From: Enterobacter cloacae
Lineage (GTDB): Bacteria > Pseudomonadota > Gammaproteobacteria > Enterobacterales > Enterobacteriaceae
Direction: 5' to 3'
Assembly (NCBI RefSeq): GCF_011078175.1
Contig: NZ_JAALCJ010000015.1
Location: 1-48,910 of the forward strand
DNA length: 48,910 nucleotides
Shown here: positions 42,060 to 48,910 of the stretch, in pieces
Numbering within the stretch: the stretch's first letter is position 1
Layout of the letters: every line of letters starts with the position of its first letter
Program-made: the position numbers and the translations under genes
The notes under the pieces: generated by a model
The model's database searches: none
The model's input: only the letters and a program-made list of their open reading frames with translations
Told to the model about the DNA's origin: nothing

Positions 42060-43055
42060 ATGTCGTCAGAATTCCAGACCGCTTTCCCTGCACACCGTTT
42101 CTCCATTGCGCCAATGCTCGACTGGACGGACAGACACTGCCGCTATTTCCTGCGCCAGCTCTCCCGCCATACGCTGCTGTACACCGAAATGGTCACTACC
42201 GGCGCAATTATTCACGGCAAGGGCGATTATCTGGCGTACAGCGAAGAGGAGCATCCGGTTGCGCTGCAACTGGGTGGCAGCGATCCGGCTGCGCTGGCGC
42301 AGTGCGCGAAGCTGGCCGAAGAACGCGGTTATGACGAGATTAACCTCAACGTCGGTTGCCCGTCCGACCGTGTGCAAAACGGTATGTTCGGCGCGTGTCT
42401 GATGGGGAATGCACATCTGGTGGCGGACTGCATCAAAGCGATGCGCGACGTCGTCTCTATCCCGGTCACGGTCAAAACCCGTATCGGCATAGACGACCAG
42501 GACAGCTACGAATTCCTGTGTGATTTCATCAACACCGTATCAGGGAAGGGTGAATGCGAGATGTTTATCATCCACGCCCGTAAAGCCTGGCTCTCTGGCC
42601 TCAGCCCGAAAGAAAACCGCGAGATCCCGCCGCTGGACTACCCGCGCGTGTACCAGCTGAAACGCGACTTCCCGCACCTGACCATGTCGATCAACGGCGG
42701 TATTACGTCGCTGGATGAAGCCAAAGCGCATCTCGACCATATGGATGGCGTGATGATCGGACGCGAGGCGTATCAGAACCCGGGCATTCTGGCGACGGTT
42801 GATCGGGAAATCTTTGGCGTTGACGGTGCTGACACCGATCCGGTTGCCGTCGTGCGCGCCATGTATCCGTACATTGAGCGCGAGCTGAGTAAGGGTACGT
42901 ACCTTGGCCACATTACCCGCCATATGCTCGGCCTGTTCCAGGGCATTCCCGGCGCGCGCCAGTGGCGTCGTTATCTCAGTGAGAACGCGCACAAAGCCGG
43001 TGCGGATATTGAGGTCCTGGAACACGCGCTGCGTCTGGTTGCGGATAAACGTTAA
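42060..43055 (+). CDS. dusA: tRNA-dihydrouridine(20/20a) synthase
   Basis: DusA reduces uridines 20 and 20a of tRNA to dihydrouridine using FMN and NADPH. The 331 residues are close to the E. coli length. FMN-binding and catalytic segments are present: [14 protein letters not shown] (about 17-30), TEMVTTGAI (about 42-50), catalytic Cys100 in [12 protein letters not shown], and SINGGI plus [12 protein letters not shown] near the phosphate site. The ATG at 42060 lacks a strong ribosome site. dusA is known as a target for integration of genomic islands; here only the hicAB pair lies next to its 5' end. Confidence 0.95.
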   Translation: MSSEFQTAFPAHRFSIAPMLDWTDRHCRYFLRQLSRHTLLYTEMVTTGAIIHGKGDYLAYSEEEHPVALQLGGSDPAALAQCAKLAEERGYDEINLNVGCPSDRVQNGMFGACLMGNAHLVADCIKAMRDVVSIPVTVKTRIGIDDQDSYEFLCDFINTVSGKGECEMFIIHARKAWLSGLSPKENREIPPLDYPRVYQLKRDFPHLTMSINGGITSLDEAKAHLDHMDGVMIGREAYQNPGILATVDREIFGVDGADTDPVAVVRAMYPYIERELSKGTYLGHITRHMLGLFQGIPGARQWRRYLSENAHKAGADIEVLEHALRLVADKR

Positions 43056-43083
43056 ATTTCGCTAAAAGATGGTCAAATACGCC

Positions 43084-43113
43084 ACGCCCTGCAAACTATT
43101 GCAGGGCGTTTTG
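43084..43113 (+). terminator. Terminator of dusA
   Basis: The perfect 11-bp stem 43084-43094/43099-43109 has an ACTA loop and a short TTTGCTTT tail, starting 28 bases after the dusA stop. Confidence 0.78.
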
Positions 43114-43136
43114 CTTTCAGAACAAAGACTTATTTT

Positions 43137-43152
43137 TGGCATGTTTCTTGTA
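43137..43152 (+). promoter_or_regulatory. Sigma-54 promoter of pspG
   Basis: TGGCATGTTTCTTGTA fits the -24/-12 pattern TGGCAC-N5-TTGCA: GG at 43138-43139 and, ten bases on, GT at 43150-43151 in place of GC. pspG in E. coli is transcribed by sigma-54 with PspF. The site is 40 bases before the start codon. Confidence 0.72.
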
Positions 43153-43191
43153 ATGATCGCAGCATCATTCGGGAACTCGTGGGAGAGCACC

Positions 43192-43434
43192 ATGCTGGAA
43201 CTACTTTTTGTGATTGGCTTCTTTATCATGCTGATGGTCACGGGCGTGTCGCTGCTCGGTATCCTGGCCGCGCTCGTTGTGGCCACAGTGGTGATGTTCG
43301 TTGGTGGTTTATTTGCTCTGACGATTAAACTCATGCCGTGGTTACTTCTGGCGATTGCGGTGGTATGGGCGATACGGGCGATTAAATCACCAAAACTGCC
43401 CACTTATCAGCGTAATAACCGCTTCCGTTACTAA
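43192..43434 (+). CDS. pspG: Phage shock protein PspG
   Basis: PspG is a small inner-membrane effector of the phage shock response, which supports the proton-motive force during envelope stress. The 80 residues equal E. coli PspG. Two long hydrophobic stretches (about 3-25 and 30-62) and the basic aromatic tail PTYQRNNRFRY are visible. The ATG at 43192 is chosen because GGGAGAG lies eight bases upstream and the sigma-54 promoter is at 43137; a longer frame to 43069 would include the promoter. It is an isolated unit distant from any pspABC genes. Confidence 0.93.
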   Translation: MLELLFVIGFFIMLMVTGVSLLGILAALVVATVVMFVGGLFALTIKLMPWLLLAIAVVWAIRAIKSPKLPTYQRNNRFRY

Positions 43435-43582
43435 GGTATTGAGGGGTACGTCACATACCTGCAACTTTTCCGGCCGCAATCCTTAGAACAGAATAGGATT
43501 TATTTATCGAATCTGTCACTATTGCTGCCGCTAAAGAATTCATCGAGCTGTACCCTACATACAGCCGAACTAAAAAAAGAAA

Positions 43583-43613
43583 GGGCTTCCCACGGGAAGC
43601 CCAATTTCTTTTT
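43583..43613. terminator. Bidirectional terminator between pspG and qorA
   Basis: The 8-bp stem GGGCTTCC/GGAAGCCC (43583-43590/43595-43602) is flanked by T-rich runs on both strands (TTTCTTTTT on the plus, CTTTCTTTTTTT on the minus). The rest of the 184-bp spacer shows no gene. Confidence 0.85.
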
Positions 43614-43618
43614 ACGGC

Positions 43619-44602
43619 TCAGGGAATTAACAGACTAGACCCCTGCGTTGCCCGGCTCTCCAGCACCTCATGCGCACGTTGCGCATCGGTCAGCGGATAT
43701 TTCTGCGCCTCTGCCACATCTACTTTAATTACCCCGCTGGCGATCAGCGAGAACAGCTCGTTGCTGGCTTCCTCGAGTTCTTCCCGGTTGGTGATGTAAC
43801 CTTGCAGGGAAGGGCGAGTGACGTACAACGACCCTTTCTGATTCAGAATGCCCAGGTTGACGCCGGTGACTGCCCCGGAGGCGTTACCGAAGCTCACCAT
43901 TAGCCCGCGACGTTGCAGGCAGTCCAGCGAAGATTCCCAGGTGTCTTTCCCCACCGAGTCATACACCACGCGGACCTTTTTGCCGCCAGTGATCTCTTTC
44001 AGCCGCTCAACGATGCTCTCTTCCCGGTAGTTGATCACCTGCCATGCGCCCGCGTCCAGCGCGCGCTGCGCTTTTTGCGCGCTGCCTGTGGTGCCGATCA
44101 GCTTCGCGCCCAGGGCTTTCGCCCACTGGCAGGCAATCAGCCCCACGCCACCTGCGGCTGCGTGAAACAAAAATTGCTCGTCAGGCTTAATTTCGTAGGT
44201 TTTGCGCAGCAGATAATAGACCGTCAGCCCTTTCAGGAATGAGGCGGCAGCCTGCTCGAAGCCGATCGCATTTGGCAGAAGTGCCACTTTCTCGGCCGGA
44301 ACGTTATGGATGGAGCTGTAAGCGCCCAGCGCCGACTGCGCGTATACCACGCGATCGCCTTCCTTAAAGTGCTTAACCGCGCGGCCCACTTTGCTGACGA
44401 TACCGGCCGCCTCTGTGCCCAGCCCGCTCGGCATCGACGGTGGTGGATAGAGGCCGCCGCGAATATAGGTATCGATGTAGTTAATGCCGATCGCTTTGTT
44501 TTCCACCTGGATTTCGTTCTCGCCAGGCGCAGCGGGGGTAAATTCCACCGCTTTGAGTACGTCAGGGCCACCATGCTTGTGAAATTCAATACGTGTTGCC
44601 AT
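43619..44602 (-). CDS. qorA: NADPH-dependent quinone oxidoreductase
   Basis: QorA is a zinc-free medium-chain dehydrogenase/reductase that reduces quinones with NADPH. The 327 residues match E. coli. The quinone oxidoreductase signature GAAGGVGLIACQWAKALGA-like AAAGGVGLIACQWAKALGA (about 147-165) binds NADPH; the N-terminal GroES-like domain holds NYIDTYIRGGLYP. No Cys cluster for structural zinc is seen. It is divergent from dnaB, with 60 bp between the start codons. Confidence 0.97.
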   Translation of the reverse strand: MATRIEFHKHGGPDVLKAVEFTPAAPGENEIQVENKAIGINYIDTYIRGGLYPPPSMPSGLGTEAAGIVSKVGRAVKHFKEGDRVVYAQSALGAYSSIHNVPAEKVALLPNAIGFEQAAASFLKGLTVYYLLRKTYEIKPDEQFLFHAAAGGVGLIACQWAKALGAKLIGTTGSAQKAQRALDAGAWQVINYREESIVERLKEITGGKKVRVVYDSVGKDTWESSLDCLQRRGLMVSFGNASGAVTGVNLGILNQKGSLYVTRPSLQGYITNREELEEASNELFSLIASGVIKVDVAEAQKYPLTDAQRAHEVLESRATQGSSLLIP

Positions 44603-44662
44603 GCTTCCTCCAGAATGTGGTAATCTTTCGACCCACTCTTTATCTCGGTAACTCCATTCACT

Positions 44663-46075
44663 ATGGCAGGAAACAAACCCTTCAACAAACAGACTGAACC
44701 TCGTGAGCGTGATTATCAGGTCGCCGGGTTAAAAGTCCCGCCGCACTCGATTGAAGCGGAACAGTCGGTGTTGGGCGGTTTAATGCTGGATAACGAACGC
44801 TGGGACGACGTCGCCGAGCGCGTTGTCGCGGAAGACTTCTATACCCGCCCGCACCGCCACATCTTTACGGAAATGGCGCGTTTGCAGGAGTCGGGCAGCC
44901 CGATTGACCTGATTACGCTCGCAGAATCGCTGGAGCGTCTGGGACAGCTCGACAGCGTCGGCGGGTTTGCCTATCTGGCAGAACTGTCGAAAAATACGCC
45001 AAGTGCCGCGAACATCAGCGCTTACGCTGATATCGTCCGTGAACGTGCCGTTGTCCGCGAGATGATCTCGGTGGCGAATGAGATCGCCGAGGCCGGTTTC
45101 GATCCCCAGGGCCGCACCAGCGAAGATCTTCTCGACCTGGCGGAATCCCGCGTCTTTAAAATTGCCGAAAGCCGTGCGAACAAAGACGAAGGCCCGAAAA
45201 ATATCGCCGATGTGCTCGACGCCACGGTTGCGCGTATTGAGCAGCTTTTCCAGCAGCCGCACGATGGCGTGACGGGGGTGAACACCGGTTATGACGATCT
45301 CAACAAGAAAACGGCAGGTCTTCAGCCATCGGATTTGATTATCGTCGCTGCGCGTCCGTCGATGGGTAAGACGACTTTTGCGATGAACCTCGTCGAAAAC
45401 GCGGCGATGTTGCAGGATAAACCGGTGCTTATCTTCAGTCTTGAGATGCCCTCAGAACAGATCATGATGCGTTCTCTGGCGTCCCTGTCGCGCGTGGATC
45501 AGACCCGCATCCGTACCGGCCAGCTGGACGATGAGGACTGGGCGCGGATCTCCGGCACCATGGGGATTCTGCTTGAAAAACGGAACATCTATATTGATGA
45601 CTCCTCCGGCCTGACGCCGACGGAAGTGCGCTCCCGCGCGCGCCGTATCGCCCGTGAACACGGTGGCATCGGCCTGATCATGATCGACTACCTTCAGCTG
45701 ATGCGCGTGCCGTCGCTCTCTGACAACCGTACGCTGGAAATTGCAGAGATCTCCCGCTCGCTCAAGGCGTTAGCCAAAGAGCTGCACGTGCCGGTGGTGG
45801 CGCTGTCGCAGCTGAACCGCTCTCTGGAACAACGCGCCGATAAACGCCCGGTCAACTCCGACCTGCGTGAATCCGGCTCCATCGAGCAGGATGCCGACTT
45901 AATCATGTTCATCTACCGTGATGAGGTTTATCACGAGAACAGCGATCTGAAAGGGATCGCCGAAATTATTATTGGTAAGCAACGTAACGGCCCCATCGGT
46001 ACGGTGCGTCTGACCTTTAACGGCCAGTGGTCGCGTTTCGACAACTATGCCGGTCCTCAATATGATGATGAGTAA
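44663..46075 (+). CDS. dnaB: Replicative DNA helicase
   Basis: DnaB is the hexameric 5'-3' helicase of the replication fork. The 470 residues are one fewer than in E. coli, due to a single-residue loss near position 11. The N-terminal primase-interacting domain (about 25-170), the linker and the RecA-like core are present: Walker A ARPSMGKTT (about 228-236), Walker B LIMIDYLQL (about 335-345) and the arginine-rich NRSLEQR segment. A start ATG in a weakly marked ribosome site follows qorA's divergent promoter. alr follows 16 bp after its stop. Confidence 0.98.
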   Translation: MAGNKPFNKQTEPRERDYQVAGLKVPPHSIEAEQSVLGGLMLDNERWDDVAERVVAEDFYTRPHRHIFTEMARLQESGSPIDLITLAESLERLGQLDSVGGFAYLAELSKNTPSAANISAYADIVRERAVVREMISVANEIAEAGFDPQGRTSEDLLDLAESRVFKIAESRANKDEGPKNIADVLDATVARIEQLFQQPHDGVTGVNTGYDDLNKKTAGLQPSDLIIVAARPSMGKTTFAMNLVENAAMLQDKPVLIFSLEMPSEQIMMRSLASLSRVDQTRIRTGQLDDEDWARISGTMGILLEKRNIYIDDSSGLTPTEVRSRARRIAREHGGIGLIMIDYLQLMRVPSLSDNRTLEIAEISRSLKALAKELHVPVVALSQLNRSLEQRADKRPVNSDLRESGSIEQDADLIMFIYRDEVYHENSDLKGIAEIIIGKQRNGPIGTVRLTFNGQWSRFDNYAGPQYDDE

Positions 46076-46091
46076 TTTCTAAGGAATTCAA

Positions 46092-47171
46092 ATGCAAGCG
46101 GCAACTGTTGTGATTAACCGCCGCGCTCTGCGACACAACCTGCAACGTTTGCGAGAACTGGCGCCCGCCAGTAAGCTCGTTGCAGTCGTGAAAGCGAACG
46201 CTTACGGACACGGTCTTCTTGAGACCGCGCGAACGCTCCCCGATGCCGACGCTTTTGGCGTCGCCCGTCTCGAAGAAGCTCTCCGCCTGCGCGCAGGCGG
46301 AATTACGCAACCGATTCTGCTCCTCGAAGGCTTTTTTGAAGCCTCGGACCTGCCGACCATTGCCGATCAGCACCTGCACACGGCGGTGCATAACGAAGAA
46401 CAGCTGGCCGCGCTGGAAACGGCCGAACTGAGCGAACCGGTCACCGTCTGGATGAAGCTCGACACGGGCATGCACCGTCTCGGCGTGCGACCTGAAAGCG
46501 CGGAGGCGTTTTATCAGCGCCTGTGTCAGTGCAAAAATGTGCGTCAGCCGGTGAACATCGTCAGCCACTTTGCCCGCGCCGATGAGCCTGAGTGCGGCGC
46601 AACGGAACAGCAGCTTGATATCTTCAACACCTTCTGCGAAGGCAAACCGGGGATGCGCTCCATTGCGGCGTCCGGCGGGATCCTGCTGTGGCCGCAGTCG
46701 CACTTCGACTGGGCGCGTCCGGGCATCATTCTTTATGGCGTTTCGCCGCTTGAGAACAAACCCTGGGGGCCGGACTTTGGCTTTAAGCCGGTGATGTCGC
46801 TGGTTTCAAAGCTGATTGCCGTGCGTGAGCACAAAGCGGGAGAGCCGGTGGGTTACGGCGGCACCTGGATCAGCGAGCGCGATACGCGTCTTGGCGTGGT
46901 GGCGATGGGCTACGGTGACGGCTATCCCCGCGCCGCGCCAACGGGCACGCCGGTGCTGGTCAACGGTCGCGAAGTGAAGATTGTCGGTCGCGTGGCGATG
47001 GACATGATTTGTGTTGATCTGGGGCCCGACGCGCAGGATATAGCGGGGGATGATGCGGTGATGTGGGGCGAAGGCCTGCCGGTAGAGCGTATTGCTGAAA
47101 TAACAAAAGTGAGTGCTTACGAACTTATCACGCGCCTTACCTCAAGGGTCGCGATGAAATACGTCGACTAA
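46092..47171 (+). CDS. alr: Alanine racemase, biosynthetic
   Basis: Alr interconverts L- and D-alanine for peptidoglycan with pyridoxal phosphate. The 359 residues match E. coli. The cofactor lysine is K34 in [10 protein letters not shown], and the second catalytic residue is the Tyr in VGYGGTWIS (about 255). AAGGAATTCAA precedes the ATG. It follows dnaB by 16 bp, so the two are probably cotranscribed. A hairpin follows the stop. Confidence 0.97.
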   Translation: MQAATVVINRRALRHNLQRLRELAPASKLVAVVKANAYGHGLLETARTLPDADAFGVARLEEALRLRAGGITQPILLLEGFFEASDLPTIADQHLHTAVHNEEQLAALETAELSEPVTVWMKLDTGMHRLGVRPESAEAFYQRLCQCKNVRQPVNIVSHFARADEPECGATEQQLDIFNTFCEGKPGMRSIAASGGILLWPQSHFDWARPGIILYGVSPLENKPWGPDFGFKPVMSLVSKLIAVREHKAGEPVGYGGTWISERDTRLGVVAMGYGDGYPRAAPTGTPVLVNGREVKIVGRVAMDMICVDLGPDAQDIAGDDAVMWGEGLPVERIAEITKVSAYELITRLTSRVAMKYVD

Positions 47172-47176
47172 GCATG

Positions 47177-47199
47177 AGCGGGATGCGATGCATCCCGCT
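47177..47199 (+). terminator. Hairpin after alr, probable weak terminator
   Basis: A 10-bp stem, AGCGGGATGC/GCATCCCGCT, has a 3-base loop and only TCTGTT downstream. A transcript end here is plausible, because tyrB has its own promoter in E. coli. Confidence 0.5.
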
Positions 47200-47280
47200 T
47201 CTGTTAACATCCCCTCGATCTTCTTCCGCTTCCGGTTTATTGTTGAATTCCCTGCCTCATAATAATCCGGAGAACATCGC

Positions 47281-48474
47281 GTGTTTCAGAAAGTAGACGC
47301 CTACGCCGGCGACCCTATTCTCTCCTTGATGGAGCGTTTCAAAGAAGATCCTCGCAGCGACAAAGTGAACCTCAGCATTGGTCTTTACTACAACGAAGAC
47401 GGCATCATTCCTCAGTTGAAAGCCGTTGCCGAAGCTGAAGCGCGTCTTAACGCAACTCCGCACGGTGCTTCGCTTTATCTGCCGATGGAGGGATTAAACA
47501 CCTACCGCAACACTATCGCGCCGCTGCTGTTTGGTGCGGACCACGCGGTGCTCGCGCAAAAGCGCGTGGCGACTATCCAGACGCTGGGTGGCTCGGGTGC
47601 GCTGAAGGTGGGTGCAGATTTCCTGAAAAAGTACTTCCCGGATTCCGGCGTGTGGGTCAGCGACCCGACGTGGGAAAACCACGTTGCGATCTTCGAGGGT
47701 GCAGGCTTCAGGGTTGAAACCTATCCGTGGTTCGACAGCGAAACCAACGGCGTGCGCGTTGATGCGCTGCTGGAAAAACTGAACACCCTGCCGGAGCGCA
47801 GTATCGTATTGCTGCATCCATGCTGCCATAATCCGACCGGTGCGGACCTCACCAATGCCCAGTGGGATGCGGTGATCGAGGTGCTGAAGGCGCGTAACCT
47901 GATCCCGTTCCTCGACATCGCCTATCAGGGCTTTGGCGCGGGCATGGACGAGGACGCCTACGCCATTCGCGCGATTGCCAGCGCGGGGCTTCCCGCTCTG
48001 GTCAGCAACTCTTTCTCAAAAATCTTCTCCCTGTACGGCGAGCGCGTTGGCGGTCTGTCCGTGGTGTGTGAAGACGCCGAATCAGCGGGACGCGTACTCG
48101 GTCAGCTGAAAGCGACGGTCCGCCGGATCTACTCCAGCCCGCCGAACTTTGGTGCGCAGGTGGTAGCGACCGTACTGGGTGACGAAGAGCTGAAAGCCAC
48201 CTGGCTTGCGGAAGTGGAAGGTATGCGTAAACGCATCCTGTCGATGCGTCAGGAGCTGGTTAACGTGCTGAAAGAGGCGGTGCCGGGGCAGAATTTCGAC
48301 TATCTGATTAAGCAGCGCGGAATGTTCAGCTACACCGGACTGAGCGCAGCGCAGGTCAATCGCTTACGTGAAGAGTTCGGCGTCTACCTGATTGCCAGCG
48401 GCCGTATGTGCGTGGCGGGGCTGAACGCCGGCAACGTCCAGCGCGTGGCGCAGGCGTTTGCTGCGGTGATGTAA
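47281..48474 (+). CDS. tyrB: Aromatic amino acid aminotransferase
   Basis: TyrB transfers the amino group to phenylpyruvate, 4-hydroxyphenylpyruvate and 2-ketoisocaproate, the last step of Phe, Tyr and Leu synthesis. The 397 residues match E. coli. The cofactor lysine lies in [16 protein letters not shown] (about 247), and the substrate-carboxylate Arg in SGRMCVAG (near 376). The start is GTG at 47281, as in E. coli, with GGAG eight to eleven bases upstream. I looked for TyrR boxes (TGTAAA-N6-TTTACA) upstream and saw none that fit. A tandem repeat array begins 31 bp after its stop. Confidence 0.97.
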   Translation: MFQKVDAYAGDPILSLMERFKEDPRSDKVNLSIGLYYNEDGIIPQLKAVAEAEARLNATPHGASLYLPMEGLNTYRNTIAPLLFGADHAVLAQKRVATIQTLGGSGALKVGADFLKKYFPDSGVWVSDPTWENHVAIFEGAGFRVETYPWFDSETNGVRVDALLEKLNTLPERSIVLLHPCCHNPTGADLTNAQWDAVIEVLKARNLIPFLDIAYQGFGAGMDEDAYAIRAIASAGLPALVSNSFSKIFSLYGERVGGLSVVCEDAESAGRVLGQLKATVRRIYSSPPNFGAQVVATVLGDEELKATWLAEVEGMRKRILSMRQELVNVLKEAVPGQNFDYLIKQRGMFSYTGLSAAQVNRLREEFGVYLIASGRMCVAGLNAGNVQRVAQAFAAVM

Positions 48475-48504
48475 GTACTCACTAATTTTCCTTTCTCCTC
48501 ATGG

Positions 48505-48910
48505 GTGAGAGCATCAGGCCGCAGTAAATTTCGCCCGGTGGCGCTACGCTTACCGAGCCTACGGGCTGGTTGTTCTCCCTCTCCCTGTGTGAGAGGGCTG
48601 GGGTGAGAGCATCGGGCCGCCGTAAATTTCGCCCGGTGGCGCTACGCTTACCGAGCCTACGGGCTGGTTGTTCTCCCTCTCCCTGTGTGAGAGGGCTGGG
48701 GTGAGGGCATCAGACCGCAGTAAATTTCCCCCCGGTGGCGCTACGCTTACCGAGCCTACGGGCTGGTTGTTCTCCCTCTCCCTGTGTGAGAGGGCTGGGG
48801 TGAGAGCATCAGGCCGCCGTAAATTTCGCCCGGTGGCGCTACGCTTACCGAGCCTACGGGCTGGTTGTTCTCCCTCTCCCTGTGTGAGAGGGCTGGGGTG
48901 GGGGCATCAG
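48505..48910 (+). repeat. 98-bp tandem repeat array of REP-type palindromes, running off the window
   Basis: Units start at 48505, 48603, 48701, 48800 and 48898; the spacing is 98, 98, 99 and 98 bp, and the fifth unit is cut. Each unit holds a REP palindrome (GCCCGGTGGCGCTACGCTTACCGAGCC) and a CCCTCTC/GAGAGGG hairpin followed by GCTGGGGTGAG. Copies differ at only a few positions (for example GCAG/GCCG before TAAATTT). The hairpin half belongs to the same family as the repeats at 4463-4560 and 26446-26530. No gene is seen in it. Confidence 0.93.

Noticed and set aside
43497..43618. An open frame in the pspG-qorA spacer that reads like a short protein fragment
   Set aside because: It has no ATG, GTG or TTG start near its beginning, follows a stop, contains the terminator stem and runs into qorA antisense. 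The sequence is too short to tell from chance.

Overview
The window is a core chromosomal segment of an enterobacterium close to Escherichia coli. Nearly every protein aligns end to end, at nearly the same length, with an E. coli protein from the 90-92 minute region, and the gene order largely follows it. The GC-rich codon use, the PanS-like gene next to lysC and the short enteric palindromic repeats suggest Enterobacter or a near relative (Lelliottia, Leclercia). This placement is inferred from recalled family knowledge; no search was run. I saw no insertion sequence, prophage, CRISPR array or tRNA gene.

Layout. 1-160: end of an rRNA operon (5S and terminator). 267-7118: metA under a MetJ operator, then the glyoxylate operon aceB-aceA-aceK with its convergent repressor iclR. 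7312-12743: metH and the phosphate-transport-like yjbB. 12740-13336: a toxin-antitoxin pair on the minus strand where E. coli carries pepE. 13534-17117: rluF, yjbD, a PanS-like transporter and lysC. 17492-23282: pgi and the exopolysaccharide operon yjbEFGH. 23461-31662: psiE and the divergent maltose regulon malEFG / malK-lamB-malM. 31835-38697: ubiCA, plsB, dgkA, the SOS genes lexA-dinF, and yjbJ. 38751-43434: zur, an accessory block (cupin, TraF-like barrel, hicAB), dusA and pspG. 43619-48474: qorA, dnaB, alr, tyrB. 48505-48910: a 98-bp tandem array of palindromic repeats that runs off the window.

How the genes work together. aceB/aceA run the glyoxylate bypass, aceK sets isocitrate flux by phosphorylating isocitrate dehydrogenase, and iclR represses the operon; IclR-like sites precede both aceB and iclR. 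metA and metH are the acylation and final methylation steps of methionine synthesis. LamB, MalE, MalF, MalG and MalK form a complete maltodextrin uptake route driven from one shared regulatory region with MalT-like boxes. lexA carries two SOS boxes, and dinF follows it.

Main points of interest: the lysC leader shows no recognisable lysine riboswitch; yjbD has its ribosome binding site buried in a perfect 11-bp hairpin; aceK and iclR overlap by 47 bp tail to tail; one palindromic repeat family sits inside the ace and mal operons and in the terminal 98-bp array; and two toxin-antitoxin modules occupy positions that differ from E. coli, one with a clear twin-palindrome operator over its promoter. 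I did not find strong evidence for a wholly new multi-gene system.
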